NCBI GenBank assembly: GCA_964517355.1
Contig: CAZFCK010000101.1
Location: 1-16,149 of the forward strand
DNA: 16,149 bases
Reading direction: 5' to 3'
From: CAZFCK01 sp964517355
GTDB taxonomy: Bacteria; Desulfobacterota; Desulfovibrionia; Desulfovibrionales; Desulfovibrionaceae
The stretch's first letter is position 1, and every line of letters starts with the position of its first letter. Positions 14,687 to 16,149 of this stretch are shown here, piece by piece. The position numbers were made by a program, and so were the translations under genes. Under the pieces are notes generated by a model. It was not told the DNA's origin. It did not search any database and saw nothing but the letters and a program-made list of their open reading frames with translations.

Positions 14687-16042
14687 ATGCCCAAAATAGT
14701 CATCATCGGCGCGGGAAGCGTCATGTTCACCCGCCAGACGCTTTCGTCCCTCTTTTCCTTCCCCAGCCTGCGCAAGGCGCGCATAGTTCTCGAGGACCTG
14801 AACCCCGAGGTGCTGGACCGTGCGCGGAAACTGATCACGGCGATGGTGGAGCAGAACGGGCTTAAGGCCACCGTGAGCGCGACCACTGATCAGCGCGAGG
14901 CCCTGAAGGACGCGGATTTCGTCATCTGCGCCATCCAGGTCGGCGGGCTCGACGCCTGGCGGCTGGAAATGGACATCCCCCGCAAATACGGCGTGATCCA
15001 GGAAGTGGGCGACACGCTCGGCCCCGGCGGAATATTCCGCGCTCTGCGCCACATCCCGCCGCTGCTCTCCATCCTGCGCGACATGGAGGAGCTGTGCCCC
15101 CATGCGCTCCTGATTAACAAGGCGAACCCGCTCGCCCCGCTGGTCTGGGCCGCGCGCAAGGCCTCACCGATCACGTCCATCGGGCTCTGCTACGGCGTCA
15201 CCTACACCGTGGCGCAGCTGGCCGGCTACCTGGGGCTGGGTCCCTGGGTGGAGCATCCCTACACGCCCGAGGCCTGGGGAAAGTTGATGCACAGCTTCGT
15301 ACCCGAAGGGGTGGAGTTCACCTACGGCGGCGTGAACCACATGGCCTGGATTCTCTCGTTCAAGTACAAGGGCCGCGACATGTCTGAAGAAATCCGCGCG
15401 TTGCCGGACAACCCCGAGGTCTTCGCGGCCGACGGCGTGCGTTGCGAGATTTTGCGCCATTTCGGCCTGTGGTCCACGGAAAACCACTGGCACTTTACGG
15501 ACTATGTTCCCTATTTCCGGAAAAACGAGGAGACCATCAACCGCTTTCTGCCGCGCCGGTGGAACCTGCTGGCCCTGGAGCGGGAGGTGCACGCCGCGGG
15601 CAAGGGCGAGATCGAGACCCAGCTGGCGGGCGAAAAGCCCATCGAGGTGCGCCGCAACGTCCTGAACGCGCCGCAAATCATCAACGCCCTTGTCAGCGGC
15701 GAGACGGCGCGGGTCAACATCAACCTGCCCAACAACGGGCTCGTGAGCAACCTGCCGGCCGGGTGCATGGTCGAAGTCCCGGTCTACGTGGACGGCACGG
15801 GGCTCCATCCCGTGGCCGTGGGCGGGTTGCCCAGCCAATGCGCGGCGCTCTGCCAGAGCAATGTGAACGTGCAGGGCCTTATCGTGGAGGCGGCCCTGGA
15901 GCACCGGCCCGAGGCGGCGATGTACGCCCTCTCGCTCGACCCCGTCACCTCCGCCGTCTGCACGCTGGATCAGATCCGTGACATGTTTGATGAGCTGCGC
16001 GCGGCGGAACGGCGCTGGCTCGGCGACTGGATGCGGATGTAA
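14687..16042 (+). CDS. Glycoside hydrolase family 4 (alpha-glycosidase, NAD- and metal-dependent)
   Basis: 451 aa, typical for GH4, with GGGAG about 8 nt before the ATG and a 5-nt gap after the permease. The N-terminal Rossmann fold has GAGSV at 8-12 for NAD. GDTLGPGGIFRALR follows at about 109-122, NKANPLA at 144-150, the metal-site cysteine C168 in GLCYGV, and H218 in GGVNHMAW. GH4 enzymes use NAD+ and a divalent metal to cleave glycosides through an oxidation-elimination mechanism in the cytoplasm. The four residues at the metal cysteine sort the family: CHEV alpha-glucosidases, CHSV alpha-galactosidases, CHGx alpha-glucuronidases, CN.P phospho-glycosidases. Here it reads CYGV, closest to CHGx but with Tyr for His. 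The substrate is therefore open. Being in the same operon as the transporter suggests it acts on the imported sugar. Confidence 0.92.
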   Translation: MPKIVIIGAGSVMFTRQTLSSLFSFPSLRKARIVLEDLNPEVLDRARKLITAMVEQNGLKATVSATTDQREALKDADFVICAIQVGGLDAWRLEMDIPRKYGVIQEVGDTLGPGGIFRALRHIPPLLSILRDMEELCPHALLINKANPLAPLVWAARKASPITSIGLCYGVTYTVAQLAGYLGLGPWVEHPYTPEAWGKLMHSFVPEGVEFTYGGVNHMAWILSFKYKGRDMSEEIRALPDNPEVFAADGVRCEILRHFGLWSTENHWHFTDYVPYFRKNEETINRFLPRRWNLLALEREVHAAGKGEIETQLAGEKPIEVRRNVLNAPQIINALVSGETARVNINLPNNGLVSNLPAGCMVEVPVYVDGTGLHPVAVGGLPSQCAALCQSNVNVQGLIVEAALEHRPEAAMYALSLDPVTSAVCTLDQIRDMFDELRAAERRWLGDWMRM

Positions 16043-16064
16043 TACCATTTGAAAAGAAAATGCG

Positions 16065-16080
16065 AGAGGGGAAACCCTTT
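16065..16080 (+). terminator. Weak candidate terminator hairpin after the GH4 gene
   Basis: AGAGGG and CCCTTT close a GAAA tetraloop (6 bp including one G-U pair), 22 nt after the stop. Only three T follow the GC part, so termination would be weak. Confidence 0.35.
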
Positions 16081-16110
16081 GTTAGCGGCAGCCGTTAGAG
16101 CATATAACTC

Positions 16111-16139
16111 TTGAAATAGTCTAGACAATTGGTTATGCT
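16111..16139 (+). promoter_or_regulatory. Candidate sigma-70-type promoter for a gene to the right
   Basis: TTGAAA (16111-16116), a 17-nt spacer, and TATGCT (16134-16139). Five of six and four of six bases match the consensus at ideal spacing, just after the sugar operon. The gene it would serve lies outside the window. Confidence 0.35.
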
Positions 16140-16149
16140 TTGCTCATGA

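Noticed and set aside
15164..16048. 294-codon - strand frame opposite GH4
   Set aside because: Shadow frame; no motifs.
1..16149. CRISPR array, rRNA, insertion sequence ends
   Set aside because: No regularly spaced repeats, rRNA-like stretches, transposase frames or paired terminal inverted repeats were seen.

Overview
The window joins two unrelated blocks. The left block (about 1 to 10.86 kb) is the end of an integrated genomic island carrying a BREX-type phage-defence operon. The right block (about 11.7 kb to the end) is a GC-rich sugar-uptake operon that looks like native chromosome. GC-rich coding with strong Shine-Dalgarno sites next to AT-richer acquired DNA suggests a Gram-negative proteobacterium. 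A Desulfovibrio-like host is my guess from general style, not proof.

Island, + strand, 30-9390: five genes read in one direction with tiny gaps or overlaps. They are the C-terminal part of a large BREX-type adenine DNA methyltransferase (PglX-like), a PHP-SMC (TrlF-like) ATPase, a Schlafen/AlbA_2 plus GHKL-type ATP-binding protein, PglZ, and BrxL. The order methyltransferase - PglZ - BrxL is the 3' half of a type 1 BREX operon. Two accessory genes are inserted between methyltransferase and PglZ. BrxA, BrxB, BrxC and the catalytic part of the methyltransferase would lie to the left, outside the window. The methyltransferase fragment has an in-frame TAA just upstream (21-23), so it is either a separate gene or part of a broken one. 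Inside it is a block (about 240-1015) of much more GC-rich codons than its two ends or the following genes.

Island end, 9462-10898: a tyrosine recombinase on the - strand converges on brxL. Behind its start lies the 3' half of a tRNA-Thr(CGT), from the anticodon stem to the encoded CCA, with no 5' half. It is followed at once by an excellent intrinsic terminator. This is what the distal att site of an island integrated in a tRNA 3' end looks like. The intact tRNA should lie to the left, and DNA right of about 10856 should be the original downstream chromosome.

Junction zone, 10899-11864: no convincing gene, only small candidates and a possible operator.

Sugar operon, + strand, 11865-16042: secreted sugar-binding protein, single-domain ATPase, CUT2/RbsC-type permease, then a glycoside hydrolase family 4 enzyme. 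The transporter would bring a sugar or glycoside into the cytoplasm, where the NAD- and metal-dependent GH4 enzyme would cleave it. A 13-bp intercistronic hairpin after the binding-protein gene probably raises its expression over the membrane components. A candidate promoter at the right edge points to a further gene outside the window.
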